DNA of 64,000 nucleotides. Source: a virus. The stretch covers positions 1 to 64,000 of the IMG/VR virus record IMGVR_UViG_3300003937_000092. One strand, given 5' to 3'. The notes under the pieces were generated by a model. It was given only the letters and a program-made list of their open reading frames with translations, made no database searches and was not told the DNA's origin. Both the position numbers and the translations under genes were made by a program. Every line of letters begins with the position of its first letter. Positions within the stretch are counted from its first letter, which is position 1. Below, piece after piece: positions 48,167 to 59,500 of the stretch.

Positions 48167-49566
48167 ACACTGTGGTTGGGCCCAAGCCTGTACCTAAAAT
48201 AAGGCGAAGTATTGGCTCTGTAAAGACTAACGAGTCCAGCATCTTTCATTGAACTGAACATTGTTGAGAGATATCCTGAAAATACTACGTCTTCAGGGTC
48301 TTTTTCTAAGACATTAATTAAGAAATCTCTCTTACTGGCTGGTTCCCCTTCATTTGTTTTTTGAGTTATATAATTTAAAAATTTAATGTAAGCATTATCA
48401 GGATTTCTACTTTCAAAACGGTAATTTGAATGTGAGTTTACAGGGTTCCAAAACTTAAAACCTTCTTGATTACCCACACTTAACTCTTCATGTAATTCTT
48501 CAATAAAGAAATTAAATATATCTCTAATAACTTTATAATTAGTATGTATAGTATTTTGACTTAATAAATGTGCTAAATCATATGGGTCCGATTTAGACTC
48601 AAGATATTCTACCATTTCATATAGAGGTCTCCTATCATAAACATAATTTGGAGTACTGTTTCTTAATTCCCTAAATTCTATTTCCTCATCGTTATCACTT
48701 ACTTTAATCATAATACGTTTTTCACCATACCAACCGACTACAAGTGGTCTCGTACCTTTATCATCACCAATTATATTAACTAACTTATCGTATAAAACAT
48801 ATTTTCTAATTTTACTAAAATTAAACTTATTTTCTCTAATAAGTTTAATTAACATAATCTCTAAACTTTTAGATTCATCAACTTTATGATTTTCTTCAAT
48901 ATCTTTTTCAATCGAATTGAAAGCTGAATTTGTTTTTAAAAAACCTAACAGATTAGAATTAAAATTATCTTTAGCATCAAAAAGTGAGTACCTATCCTCA
49001 GCTACATTATAATGAATGGCGATTTTATAATAATCATTATCTTTATTTAAATTTTTAAATATAAAATAATACAAAGGACCTCTATCATTATAGGCTCTAA
49101 ATGCGTTACCACCAGATGTGGCTGACGTACACCATTTGGTACCCTGACCATAATAACATGATGATTTTTGAGTAAGTGGTTTAACTATTAAAACTTCAGA
49201 GTCCTCATATATCTTTGAGGTGCCCGATTCTACTTTAGTTTTTTCTTCACTTTTTGTGTCACCGTAAACTTCTAACGCATCGATAAGGTCATGAAGGTTT
49301 TTATATTGATTAATATCTTTGTATTGTAAGTTTTTCCTTACTCTATCAAATTTTTCAATCCAATTAATTACACTATCTAAAGAAATAATTGTATTACCAA
49401 AGTCATCAAAATTTCTTTTAAGTACCCAATTTACATATTTATAATTTGTTTTCTTATTGAATTCATGGTCTAAGAACTCCTCTATTGTTTTGCGTAACTC
49501 AGGGTTCTCATCAAAACGATTGAGTATATCTTCTCTTCTACCTTCTATTAAATTTAATAACTTCAT
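48136..49566 (-). CDS. Leader-bearing protein with CYYGxGTKWCT domain, copy B
   Basis: A 476-aa protein. Leader MKLLNLIEGRREDILNRFDE has LIE|G. At residues ~130-170, KSSCYYGQGTKWCTSAT and YNDRGPLYYFIFK match the neighbour at 49566 (same order and spacing), so the two are tandem paralogues. Cys residues spaced by seven may bind metal or form a disulfide. Downstream regions differ. No known enzyme family recognised. One-base overlap with its paralogue. Confidence 0.55.
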   Translation of the reverse strand: MKLLNLIEGRREDILNRFDENPELRKTIEEFLDHEFNKKTNYKYVNWVLKRNFDDFGNTIISLDSVINWIEKFDRVRKNLQYKDINQYKNLHDLIDALEVYGDTKSEEKTKVESGTSKIYEDSEVLIVKPLTQKSSCYYGQGTKWCTSATSGGNAFRAYNDRGPLYYFIFKNLNKDNDYYKIAIHYNVAEDRYSLFDAKDNFNSNLLGFLKTNSAFNSIEKDIEENHKVDESKSLEIMLIKLIRENKFNFSKIRKYVLYDKLVNIIGDDKGTRPLVVGWYGEKRIMIKVSDNDEEIEFRELRNSTPNYVYDRRPLYEMVEYLESKSDPYDLAHLLSQNTIHTNYKVIRDIFNFFIEELHEELSVGNQEGFKFWNPVNSHSNYRFESRNPDNAYIKFLNYITQKTNEGEPASKRDFLINVLEKDPEDVVFSGYLSTMFSSMKDAGLVSLYRANTSPYFRYRLGPNHSVWEKGRLKRI

Positions 49567-51185
49567 TATTCTGTTCTAAAAACGTGAAACCAAGTATCAC
49601 CTATCATTACTTCATTATCTAACCCATCGTAACTACTAAGAGAATTACCCACACCATCGCTATCAATTGCTGACTCAAATAACGCATCTTTATCGACATA
49701 GTCACTTATATCTAAACCATAATCGGTCATACTAGCCATCATATCATACATGACATCATTAACTCTACTATTTACCATATCTTCAATTTGTTCCTCTGTC
49801 GGTTCACCTTCAGGGTCAGATTCAATATATGTTATTTCATCATCTATTTCATTCCATCTATCTTCAGCTAATTCTACCTCATCTTCATTATATACGTCAT
49901 CTACATTTCTAGTTATCTCATCTAACTCTTCTGCCTCTTCTTTTAATTTGGCTACTTGAGATTCTTGTTCGTCTGATAGTGGTAATTCGTCTGTATCAAA
50001 ATATGATTCATAATTATTATTTACATCATCTTCAAACATATCATAAAAATAATCTCTAACTTCCTGCTCATCAATATGACTTTCAATAAACGAGCTACTC
50101 CATCCGTCAGCCCCTTGGTCATCCCATAGTCCTTCCATATATTCTTTAGCCGCTTGCCATACTTCATCCCACGTACCAACAGCAAAGGTTATTCCAGTAT
50201 CATCATCACCTACCCATTCAAATGTTGGTAAATCATAATGATTATACTGTGACGGGATTAAATCATATATAGACTCACCTTCTTCTTCTAAAACAGATAC
50301 GCCGTACTCATCAACCATAACTTCAAATACCGCATTAGCCTCCAGCGCTTGTTGGTCAGGTTCGTTTTCTAAATTCCATGAATCCTCTTCTTTTCTTTCA
50401 TCCGCATCAGCCCTTAACTGAGCAATTCTACGTCTTTCAGCCACTCTTCTTAATCTTTCTCTTTCAAGTCTAGCCGCCTCTTTATCTTTAAAGATATTAA
50501 TCTCTCTTTGGTAGTTAGTATTAATGTATTTATCAATCGCGTTTTGAATTTCATCATATTCTGGAGTACCTAATATCCACCCATCTTTAAAAGATTTATC
50601 AGGTGCATCATAGAATGTTTTATCTCCATCATATTTTTGTAATAAAGCCACTTTATAATATTTGTCATTACTTTTTGCTTTTTTATCTAAGATATAGAAA
50701 AGTTTACCATCTACATTGTAGTTATCGAAATGTGAAGAACCATTCATAGAGGCAGTACACCACTTAGTACCAGCACCATAATAACAACTCGCCTTATGTG
50801 TTTGAGGAGTTACAACCGTAAATCGGTCATCTTCATAAACAACATCAGCACCATCAACAGATTTAACTGTACGTCTAACTTTATTCTCATGATTATTAAT
50901 AGCAGTTATTATCTCATCTAAAGTTTTAAATTGATTAATATCTTTTTGTTGTAGAGCTTGTTGGTACTTAATAAATTTCTCAACTACTTTTTCAGCTTTA
51001 CTTAAATTCTCATCAAAATTTTCTGTAGGTATAACTTTACCTAAAAATGTAAGGAATTTTTGATTAGGGGCTAATTGTCTAGATAGGGTAAAAACTTTTT
51101 TAAGTTGTTCGTCAGAAAACTTGTCTCTAAACATTCTTAAAAAATCATCCTTCCTACTTTCTAATAAAACTTGACTAAGATTCAT
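49566..51185 (-). CDS. Leader-bearing protein with CYYGxGTKWCT domain, copy A
   Basis: A 539-aa protein. Leader MNLSQVLLESRKDDFLRMFR has LLE|S. A helical region comes first (KDINQFKTLDEIITAINNHE, shared with copy B as KDINQYKNLHDLIDALE). The domain KASCYYGAGTKWCTASM then YNVDGKLFYILDKK follows. After residue ~225 comes a coiled coil rich in Arg/Glu and then an acidic C-terminal half not found in copy B. I infer two duplicated head-associated proteins. Function unknown. Confidence 0.55.
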   Translation of the reverse strand: MNLSQVLLESRKDDFLRMFRDKFSDEQLKKVFTLSRQLAPNQKFLTFLGKVIPTENFDENLSKAEKVVEKFIKYQQALQQKDINQFKTLDEIITAINNHENKVRRTVKSVDGADVVYEDDRFTVVTPQTHKASCYYGAGTKWCTASMNGSSHFDNYNVDGKLFYILDKKAKSNDKYYKVALLQKYDGDKTFYDAPDKSFKDGWILGTPEYDEIQNAIDKYINTNYQREINIFKDKEAARLERERLRRVAERRRIAQLRADADERKEEDSWNLENEPDQQALEANAVFEVMVDEYGVSVLEEEGESIYDLIPSQYNHYDLPTFEWVGDDDTGITFAVGTWDEVWQAAKEYMEGLWDDQGADGWSSSFIESHIDEQEVRDYFYDMFEDDVNNNYESYFDTDELPLSDEQESQVAKLKEEAEELDEITRNVDDVYNEDEVELAEDRWNEIDDEITYIESDPEGEPTEEQIEDMVNSRVNDVMYDMMASMTDYGLDISDYVDKDALFESAIDSDGVGNSLSSYDGLDNEVMIGDTWFHVFRTE

Positions 51186-51248
51186 AATATTGTACTTTTA
51201 TCATAAATATAAATAAAAACCGATTATTACACTAATTCATGGTTACTT

Positions 51249-51256
51249 ATATTTAT
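51249..51256 (+). promoter_or_regulatory. ATATTTAT putative phage promoter element
   Basis: ATATTTAT lies 31 bases upstream of the ATG of the 43-aa gene at 51288. Confidence 0.4.
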
Positions 51257-51287
51257 TATTATAAACTTTACTAAAAAAATATCAACT

Positions 51288-51419
51288 ATGGGATGCGGAT
51301 GTAAAAACAAAAACAAAAACCAAACAAAACAAAGTTCACAAACTGTTAAAAGTACAAACACTCAAACTGTTAAAGAAGCCATCAAAAAGACGGTTGAAAA
51401 GTATTACGATAAGAAGTAA
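51288..51419 (+). CDS. 43-aa MGCGCK basic peptide
   Basis: ATG 51288 to TAA 51417-51419 gives MGCGCKNKNKNQTKQSSQTV... ending KKTVEKYYDKK. The C-G-C start is followed by a Lys/Asn/Gln-rich, disordered part. It has its own promoter element and a good terminator (51449-51473), strongly supporting an independent gene. Similar MGCGCK peptides occur in other marine phages, as far as I recall. Function unknown. Confidence 0.65.
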   Translation: MGCGCKNKNKNQTKQSSQTVKSTNTQTVKEAIKKTVEKYYDKK

Positions 51420-51448
51420 TTAAACAAAATAAGGGATTGGGGTAAATA

Positions 51449-51473
51449 GGTGAGGTAAAACTCACCTTTTTTT
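51449..51473 (+). terminator. Terminator of the 43-aa gene
   Basis: GGTGAG (51449-51454) pairs with CTCACC (51461-51466), followed by TTTTTTT (51467-51473). Confidence 0.85.
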
Positions 51474-51481
51474 ATATTTAT
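51474..51481 (+). promoter_or_regulatory. ATATTTAT putative phage promoter element
   Basis: ATATTTAT immediately after the terminator and 16 bases before the ATG at 51498. Confidence 0.45.
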
Positions 51482-51497
51482 ATGTAAATAACGTGTT

Positions 51498-52553
51498 ATG
51501 AAAGAAAAAATTATCAATATACTATCGGGAGGTTCAGGTGAGGTTGAAGACTTTATCAACCGTTATCTCAATGGAGATAAGGATAGTTTTTTTGATTTGT
51601 TAGAAAGGTTTGGGTTACTTCAAAACTCCGACACATACGAAAGTGTTATTGAAATGTTTCCAATGACTTATCTAAGAAAGAGTTATATTGATGACCGTAA
51701 AAAAACTATCGATAACATTGTTTCCACTTATAGTGATATAACTAAGAAAGGTGATAAATATTTTTTAACTCTTGGTGAAAGGTCAGACTTAAGTATTTTT
51801 TTTAAATCAGATGACGGTAATCGTGAAATGTCATCATCGGAAATGGTTAAAAATATTTTAGGTGAAGATGATTGGTTCGAACCATTTAGCGATGTTACTC
51901 AAAATTTGTATACCGATGTTATTGAAGAGTTAAATGAAAAAAATAAATTCTTACTTGCCAAATCAATATCTGAAGAATTATCAGGAACTCAAATTTCACC
52001 CGAAACTGAGTTATTAGAAAATATGGCTAAAGACCAAGGTCACCCCGATTATGTTGATGTTAAAGACCCTATGTTAGTAATGGATATTTTAGAAGAAGAT
52101 GAAACATCTACTAAAGTTTTATTAGATGAAGCTTCTGAAGTTTCAAGTAATTTATATTCACTTCACCATAACTCATATAATACAGCATATACCGATGAAA
52201 AGTATAATGAAATAATGAGTGAAGTTAGAAGTTTATTGGAGATAGATAATAGTGGTGATTGGGAATCTAAGACCATAAAGAATAGTAAAGGTGAGGAGAA
52301 AACTATATATAACTACATCATTGAAGTTACCAAATTCATACCTTTTTTATTTAGTTCAATTTTTAATGATGACTATCAATTAGATGATTATAGAAATGCA
52401 TTTGACTATTATGGTGACTTTGAAGACCTCACTAAAGAAATGATTACTGAGGAAGTAATTGAAGGTGCATCAATGAGTAGAAGTTATTATGATTATGCCG
52501 ACCATACTTTAGTTAAAAAGTATTTAAATGATATGATTATTGATTACGTTTAA
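51498..52553 (+). CDS. Hypothetical acidic protein, 351 aa
   Basis: A 351-aa acidic, helical protein, MKEKIINILSGGSGEVEDFI. Many Asp/Glu/Ser and no recognised motif. It starts downstream of its own ATATTTAT element and is convergent with the collagen-like gene (17-base overlap of the 3' ends). Function unknown. Confidence 0.5.
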   Translation: MKEKIINILSGGSGEVEDFINRYLNGDKDSFFDLLERFGLLQNSDTYESVIEMFPMTYLRKSYIDDRKKTIDNIVSTYSDITKKGDKYFLTLGERSDLSIFFKSDDGNREMSSSEMVKNILGEDDWFEPFSDVTQNLYTDVIEELNEKNKFLLAKSISEELSGTQISPETELLENMAKDQGHPDYVDVKDPMLVMDILEEDETSTKVLLDEASEVSSNLYSLHHNSYNTAYTDEKYNEIMSEVRSLLEIDNSGDWESKTIKNSKGEEKTIYNYIIEVTKFIPFLFSSIFNDDYQLDDYRNAFDYYGDFEDLTKEMITEEVIEGASMSRSYYDYADHTLVKKYLNDMIIDYV

Positions 52554-55500
52554 ACTTTCCCTCTAACTCAGTTAGTTCACCATCTTTATCCTTTAAGATT
52601 AATTCTTGTTCCTTAATTGCTTCAAATAATACTGAGATTAATTGTTCATAACTAACTTTATAACCTCTTTCTTCTGAACCACCAATTAATTCAGGTAAAA
52701 CTTCTTTTACCTCTTGAGCAATAACTCCAATATCTTTTCTACCACCATCAAGTAAAACGGTACCATCGAGATTTTCTTCTTTCCATATAAATTCAACACC
52801 ACGTAGATTTAAAACTTTCTGTAAAGGTGTATCAATTTTTTTAATATTTTCCTTTAATCTTTTATCGGAAAAAGAACCCGCCGGACCTTGGGCTCCTGCC
52901 GGTCCTTGAGTTCCTTGAATACCTTGTGAGCCTTGACTTGAAGTTCGTCCTTTTAAACCTTTTTCTCCGGTTCTACCTTTAATCCCTTTAAGTCCTTTTG
53001 GTCCTTTTTGTCCTGCTGGCCCTGTTGGTCCGCCAGAACCTGTAGGTCCTTTTGGACCTTGCGGACCTTGTGGTCCATCTTTACCAAGTACACCTTTTGG
53101 ACCTTTAGGTCCTTTATAACCTTTATGTCCTTTTAGGCCTTTTGGTCCTTTAGCTCCTTTAGGACCTTTAGGTCCTTTAAGACCTTTTTCAGTACTTGCC
53201 GGTCCTTGTGGTCCTGTATCACCTACGTCTCCTGACCCTTGAGATAATCTTGGTCCTTTTAAACCTTGGGGTCCTTGCGGTCCTCTAGGACCTTTGTAAC
53301 CTTTTGGACCTTTAAATCCTTTTTCCCCTGTATTCCCCTTATGACCTTTAGGTCCTTTGGGTCCTTGTCCACCTTTGAACCCTTTAGGTCCTTTTGGTCC
53401 TTGACTACCTACATTTCCTCTTGGTCCCTTTTCTGAACTTGCCGGACCTTCTTTACCTGTCGGACCTGTCGCCCCTCCAGAGGCTTTGGGTCCTTGTGGA
53501 CCTGTAGGCCCTTGCGGTCCTCGTGGTCCTTGGGGTCCTCGTGGTCCTGGCTCATTACCATCAGCACCTACAGCCCCTTTAGGTCCTTGTGGACCTTGTC
53601 CAGGTTGATAACCTGTAGGTCCTTGTGGACCTTGTCCACCTCTCGGACCTTTAATACCTTTATTACCTTTATCCGTACTTGCCGGACCTTGTGGTCCTGT
53701 AGGTCCATTAAGACCTTGACTAGCTTTAGGTCCTTGTGGTCCTTGTGAACCCTGAGGCCCTCTTGGACCCTTATTACCTTCTGGTCCCCTAACAGAACTT
53801 GCCGGTCCTTGTGGACCTTGTTGACCCGTTGCCGCTCTCGGCCCTTTGTAACCCTTAATACCTTTATCTGATGTTTGTGATTTAAGACCACCTTTTAAAC
53901 CTTTATTACCTTTATCAGTACTTGATGGACCTGTCGGTCCTTGTGGACCTGTATCACCACCAGAACCTTGTGTTGCCTTAGGCCCTTGTGGTCCTAAATC
54001 ACCTTTAATACCTTTATTACCTTGTGGACCTCTATCTGTACTTGCCGGACCTTGTGGTCCTGTAGGTCCATTAGTACCTTGACTAGCTTTAGAACCTTGT
54101 GGTCCTTGCGAGCCTTGGCTTTGTCGTGGACCTATAGCTCCTTTTGGTCCTGCAGTATTACCTGCCGGTCCTTTGGGTCCTGTTGGTCCTTGAATACCTG
54201 TACCTGACGCACTACCTTGGGGACCTCGGTTACCATCATTACCTTGTGGTCCTTTTGGTCCTATTGGACCTCTATCAGTACTTGCAGGTCCTTTTGGTCC
54301 TGTAGGACCTGTTGCCCCATTAGATGCTTTAGGTCCTTGTGACCCTTGTGTACCTCTCCCTGTCTGTAAACCTTTTGGTCCTTTATAACCTTTTAAACCT
54401 TTATCTGTTGAAGATGGTCCCTTATCACCTTGTGTGGTATTTTTAGTACCTTTTGGTCCTGTAGGACCGGTGGGGCCATTTGGTCCTTTAGTACCTTTAT
54501 AACCTTTTTGCCCTTTAATACCTTTATCAGTACTTGATGGACCTGTCGGTCCTTGTCCACCGGTAGTTCCCTTTGGTCCTGTCGGACCTTGAGGTCCTTG
54601 TCCACCTTGATTACCTCTAGGACCTTTTGGTCCTTGTGTTCCTTTATCAGTATTAGTTGGACCTGTTGGTCCTTGTGGACCTTTAAGTCCTTTATCGGCA
54701 TTATTAGGTCCTGTTGGTCCGTTGGGTCCTGTTGGTCCCGTTATACTATTTCCAATAGTTCCTCTCGGTCCATCTGTACCTTTCGGTCCTTTGATACCTT
54801 TGATACCTTTATTACCTTTATTTGTGGACGTACCACTCGGACCTTTTTCAGCTGTTGGACCTGTTGGTCCTTGTGTTCCTCTCGCCCCTTTAGGTGAAGT
54901 ACCAATTGTACCTCTCGGTCCTTGAAAACCTTTAGGTCCCTTATCACCTGTAGGTCCTTGTAGTCCTTTATCTGTATTTGTTGGTCCAATATCTCCACCA
55001 ACGGCAACATCACCTATAAGTCCCTTTTCATTATTACCTTGAGGTCCCTGAGGCCCTTGTGGTCCTCTTAACCCTTTAGTACCTTCTGGTCCTTTTAAAC
55101 CTTTGTCAGAACTTGCAGGTCCAATTGGTCCTTGTGGACCTGTAGGTCCTTGTGACCCTGAACTAGTTGATGATTGTGGTCCGATTAATCCTTTAATACC
55201 TTTGATACCAATTAATCCCTTTAACCCTTTCGTACCTTTATCAGTACTTGCCGGTCCTTGAGGTCCGTTATCTCCACCAGAACCTGTAGGTCCTTTTAGT
55301 GAATCACCCTGCAACCCTCTATCTCCATCAAATCCTTTTGGTCCTGTCGGTCCTTGTGGACCTATTGGTCCTTTAACGGCTGCTGGTCCACCTGGACCTG
55401 TTGGACCTTGTGGTCCGATAAATCCTTTTTCACCTTGTGTACCTATTACACCTCTACCTTGTTTAGGTCCTTTAATACCCTTGATACCTTTAATACCCTT

Positions 55501-56508
55501 GATACCTTTATCACCTTTGTCTGTAGATTGTGGACCTCTTGGTCCTAAATCACCATCAGGTCCTTGTACACCTACAATACCATCAGGACCTTGCGGACCT
55601 TGTGGTCCTGTAAGACCTTTTATACCTTTGTTACCAATAGGTCCTTTATCAGCGGTAGGTCCTGTTGGTCCTTGTGGTCCATTATCCCCATCTGTCGACC
55701 TAACACCTTTATCACCTTGTGGACCTTGATTTCCAAGAATACCTTTTTGTCCCTTTACACCTTTTATACCTTTTGGTCCTTTTTGACCTTTATCTGATGA
55801 TGTCGGCCCTTTTAAACCTGTTGGCCCTTGAGGTGAATCACCACCTATACTACCTTTTGGTCCTTGTTCAGGTTTTAGACCCTTATTTCCTTTAACACCT
55901 TTAAGACCTGTCGGACCTTTAGTTCCTTTATCTGAAGATGTTAACCCTTTTAGACCTGTTGGTCCTTTAAGACCTTTTGTTGAGTCTGACGGCTTTAACC
56001 CTTTTAACCCTTTAGGTCCAACAATACCTTTCTCACCTTGTGGTCCTCGGTTACCTTTATCCCCTTTGACTGAAAGCTCACCTTTGATTCCTTTTTCTCC
56101 GTCAGAACCAATACCACCTTTGATACCGAAGTCACCTTTATCACCTGTAGGTCCAACGATTCCCTGAATACCTTTATTACCTTTTAAACCTTTATCACCG
56201 TCAACACCTTGTAGTCCTTTGAGACCTTTTTGACCTTTAAGACCTTCTGTCTGCCCAACCCAATGACCTCCAGAGTCAACTACCATCATACTACCAACAT
56301 AAAGTTCACTATTAATAACATTAACCTCACCTGGTAATGATAATGGAGTAGCACTATCAGATATTTTAAAAATATTTGTAGAAGACTTAAATACTAAATC
56401 ACCTGTAGTATCTATTTCAATAGTATAATCAACACCTGTACCACTAAAAATTATATGTGGATTGGTGTTTAATGTACTTCCCGTAGGATATATTATAATA
56501 TTAGCCAT
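52537..56508 (-). CDS. Collagen-like fibre with S74 chaperone, 1323 aa
   Basis: A 1323-aa fibre. Residues ~1-90 form a beta-rich head-attachment-like N-terminus. Residues ~90-1210 are Gly-X-Y repeats, Lys- and Pro-rich ([14 protein letters not shown]), broken at intervals by G-P-x-S-T-D-K-G steps. The last ~110 residues ([19 protein letters not shown], then [16 protein letters not shown]) are a Peptidase_S74-type intramolecular chaperone, which trimerises fibres and cuts itself off; S, D and K of the first motif are in place. This should be a trimeric receptor-binding or side fibre. It is the downstream partner of two further collagen-like genes. Confidence 0.9.
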   Translation of the reverse strand: MANIIIYPTGSTLNTNPHIIFSGTGVDYTIEIDTTGDLVFKSSTNIFKISDSATPLSLPGEVNVINSELYVGSMMVVDSGGHWVGQTEGLKGQKGLKGLQGVDGDKGLKGNKGIQGIVGPTGDKGDFGIKGGIGSDGEKGIKGELSVKGDKGNRGPQGEKGIVGPKGLKGLKPSDSTKGLKGPTGLKGLTSSDKGTKGPTGLKGVKGNKGLKPEQGPKGSIGGDSPQGPTGLKGPTSSDKGQKGPKGIKGVKGQKGILGNQGPQGDKGVRSTDGDNGPQGPTGPTADKGPIGNKGIKGLTGPQGPQGPDGIVGVQGPDGDLGPRGPQSTDKGDKGIKGIKGIKGIKGPKQGRGVIGTQGEKGFIGPQGPTGPGGPAAVKGPIGPQGPTGPKGFDGDRGLQGDSLKGPTGSGGDNGPQGPASTDKGTKGLKGLIGIKGIKGLIGPQSSTSSGSQGPTGPQGPIGPASSDKGLKGPEGTKGLRGPQGPQGPQGNNEKGLIGDVAVGGDIGPTNTDKGLQGPTGDKGPKGFQGPRGTIGTSPKGARGTQGPTGPTAEKGPSGTSTNKGNKGIKGIKGPKGTDGPRGTIGNSITGPTGPNGPTGPNNADKGLKGPQGPTGPTNTDKGTQGPKGPRGNQGGQGPQGPTGPKGTTGGQGPTGPSSTDKGIKGQKGYKGTKGPNGPTGPTGPKGTKNTTQGDKGPSSTDKGLKGYKGPKGLQTGRGTQGSQGPKASNGATGPTGPKGPASTDRGPIGPKGPQGNDGNRGPQGSASGTGIQGPTGPKGPAGNTAGPKGAIGPRQSQGSQGPQGSKASQGTNGPTGPQGPASTDRGPQGNKGIKGDLGPQGPKATQGSGGDTGPQGPTGPSSTDKGNKGLKGGLKSQTSDKGIKGYKGPRAATGQQGPQGPASSVRGPEGNKGPRGPQGSQGPQGPKASQGLNGPTGPQGPASTDKGNKGIKGPRGGQGPQGPTGYQPGQGPQGPKGAVGADGNEPGPRGPQGPRGPQGPTGPQGPKASGGATGPTGKEGPASSEKGPRGNVGSQGPKGPKGFKGGQGPKGPKGHKGNTGEKGFKGPKGYKGPRGPQGPQGLKGPRLSQGSGDVGDTGPQGPASTEKGLKGPKGPKGAKGPKGLKGHKGYKGPKGPKGVLGKDGPQGPQGPKGPTGSGGPTGPAGQKGPKGLKGIKGRTGEKGLKGRTSSQGSQGIQGTQGPAGAQGPAGSFSDKRLKENIKKIDTPLQKVLNLRGVEFIWKEENLDGTVLLDGGRKDIGVIAQEVKEVLPELIGGSEERGYKVSYEQLISVLFEAIKEQELILKDKDGELTELEGKFKRNQ

Positions 56509-59500
56509 TAATCTATTTGTGTTCTTAACCAGTTTATTTGTTCCTCTATGTCTTCAATAAATACTTGTTGACTTTTAATCGCTTCAATAATTAATGCATT
56601 TAATTTATAATACTTAATAGCTAAATAACCATCATCCCTTCTATAAACTACTTCAGGATATAATAAGTTTATTTCTTGTGCTATCATACCAATTGAATGT
56701 AATTTTTGTCTTTCCTTTAAGAAGTCATATCCTGTATAATTTTCATTCCAATCATATTCCGTAACATTAATTTTTAGTAACTTATTCAAAGAGTCACTTA
56801 ATGTTTTAGTACCATGTTTAAGTCTACTATCAGAAGCCCTACAATCGGCACAAGCATATATTTCACAAGCATTTACTACTGATTTAGGTGGTGGTGTAAT
56901 TACCCATGAAAATAAAACTCCACCTAAGTTGACCGCGTCCCATATAGTTATAAAATCTGTAGATAGATTTCTCATACATGGTAATCCCTCAAATTCTCTA
57001 CAATCTTTACAATCTGGGTCAGTATAGAGGATATCACCCTGAGCTAATGGTTGTATATCACCTTTATATACAGTCAAATTTACCTTATCTCCACATGGGC
57101 TACTTCTACCATTACAATACGCACAATCTTCACCTGCTCTTACCGCAATGTCATGAGCGAAACAAAACGCACCACCTGTGGGTCCTTTTATACCTTTATT
57201 ACCTTTTAAACCTTTTGGTCCTGTTGGTCCAGATAACGCTGCTGGTCCATCTGACCCTTGTGGGCCTCTTGGTCCTTGTGGACCTTGAAGACCTTGTGGA
57301 CCACTACCACCTTGTCGACCTTTATACCCTTTAGGTCCTTTATAACCTTTATAACCTTTTGGTCCTGTTGGTCCTTGTGGTCCGGGATTTCCAGCGATAC
57401 CTGTTTGACCCTTATCTGTAGAAGCATTACCTCTCGGACCTTGTGGTCCTCTTGGTCCTGTTTTAGATGATTGTGACCCTTTCGACCCTTGAGGTCCTCT
57501 TGGGCCCTTGTAACCTTTAATTCCTTTATGTCCTTTTAAACCTTTTGGTCCTAATGGTCCTATTGGTCCTGTCGGTCCTTGAGATGTGCTTTGGGTACCT
57601 ATTAGTCCTCTACCACCTTGTGGACCTCTACCACCTTGTGGACCTTTTGGTCCTTTTGGTCCTTTAGTTGTATTAGTTGTTCCTTGTGGACCACGAGTAC
57701 CTTTATCACTATTTGCTGGCCCTGTAGGTCCTAACTGACCCTTTAAACCTTTCTCACCTGTAATACCTTTTAGTCCTTTGAAAGCGGCTGGACCTCCAAT
57801 ACCTACAGCACCTTTTGGTCCTTTTGAAGTACTTTGAGGACCTGTCGGTCCTTGTGGACCTTTTGGTCCTTTTAGTCCTGTTGGACCTGTATCACCATTT
57901 TGAGCGGTCGGTCCATTTGGCCCTCTTTCTCCTTTATAACCTTTAACTGAACTACCAGTTCCTTGTGGTCCTAAAGGTCCTTTATACCCTTTATGTCCTT
58001 TTAACCCTTTTAACCCTTTGAATGCTGCGGGTCCACCTGCACCTGTTGGACCTGTTGGACCACTTTGTGTTCCTTGATTTCCTGTCGGTCCTTTAGGTCC
58101 TATTAAACCTTTTGTACCTTTTAATCCTTTGAATGCTGTCGGTCCTGTCTGTCCTTGAGGACCTCGTGGTCCTTTATCACCAGCAACACCTGTTGTCGCT
58201 CCTTGTGGTCCTAAAGGTCCCTTATATCCTTTAGGTCCTTTAGTCCCTTTTTTACCTTTAATACCTTTAAATGCTGCCGGACCTGTTGGACCTTGTGGTC
58301 CTCCATCGGCAGTTGATGGTCCTTGTGGTCCCTTAGGTCCTTTATACCCTTTATGTCCTTTTAACCCTTTTAACCCTTTGAATGCTGTCGGTCCATTATC
58401 CCCTGTTGGACCTTGAGGTCCACCATCTCCTGTCGCTGAACCTATTGGACCTTTTGGTCCATAAGCCCCTTTAATACCTTTTTGACCTTTAAGTCCTTTA
58501 TAGGCTGTTGGTCCATTATCTCCTCCAGGTCCTGTAGGTCCTTGAGATGTACTTTGTGTTCCTTTCGGCCCTTTAGGTCCTTTAGGTCCTTTATAACCTT
58601 TTATTCCTTTTAGTCCTTTAAATGCTGCCGGACCTGTTGGACCTTGTGGTCCTTGTTCTCCACCAGTACCTGTTGTTGTTCCTCTTCCACCCTGTGGTCC
58701 TCTTGGTCCCTTAATACCTATTAATCCTTTACTACCTTTTACTCCATCAGTTGCTCTTAATCCTTTGAGACCTTTTTGACCCTTAAGACCTTTAACTGTT
58801 GAAGTAGTACCTCTACTACCATCTGGACCTTTATAACCTTTTTGACCTTTTATACCTTTATCACCATCAGTGGCTCTAAAACCTTTTTGACCTTTAATTC
58901 CTTTGTCACCTGCAGATACACTTATTAAACCTTTATCACCAGTAACACCTTTTAACCCTTTTAAACCTTTAGGTCCTTTATTACCTTGTGGTCCTTTATA
59001 ACCTTTTTGACCTTTGATACCTTTATAACCCTTTTGCCCTTTGATACTTTCAGGACCTTGTGGGCCCGCATCACCTTGACTGGCTTTAAGTCCTTTATTT
59101 CCTTGAGGCCCTATTAAACCTTTTAACCCTTTAAAACCTTTATTACCTTTTAATCCTTTAAGTCCTTTATTACCTTGGTCCGCCACTGGTCCCGTTGGTC
59201 CTTGTGGTCCTCCATCACCTTGACTCGCGATTAAACCTTTAGGTCCTTTAGGTCCCTTAACACCTTTCTTACCTTTTAATCCTTTATAACCTTTATTACC
59301 TTTATCTCCCTGTGGTCCTCTTTGACCCTTTTCCCCTGTAGGTCCTAACTCATTACCTTGGCTTGTTGGCCCTTGAGGTCCTTTTGTCCCATCAATACCC
59401 TTTTTACCTTTTAACCCTTTTAATCCTTTAAGTCCTTTAAGACCTTTATCCGCTCCCTCACCATCTTGTGAAACTGGACCTTGAGCTCCTTGGTCAGCAA

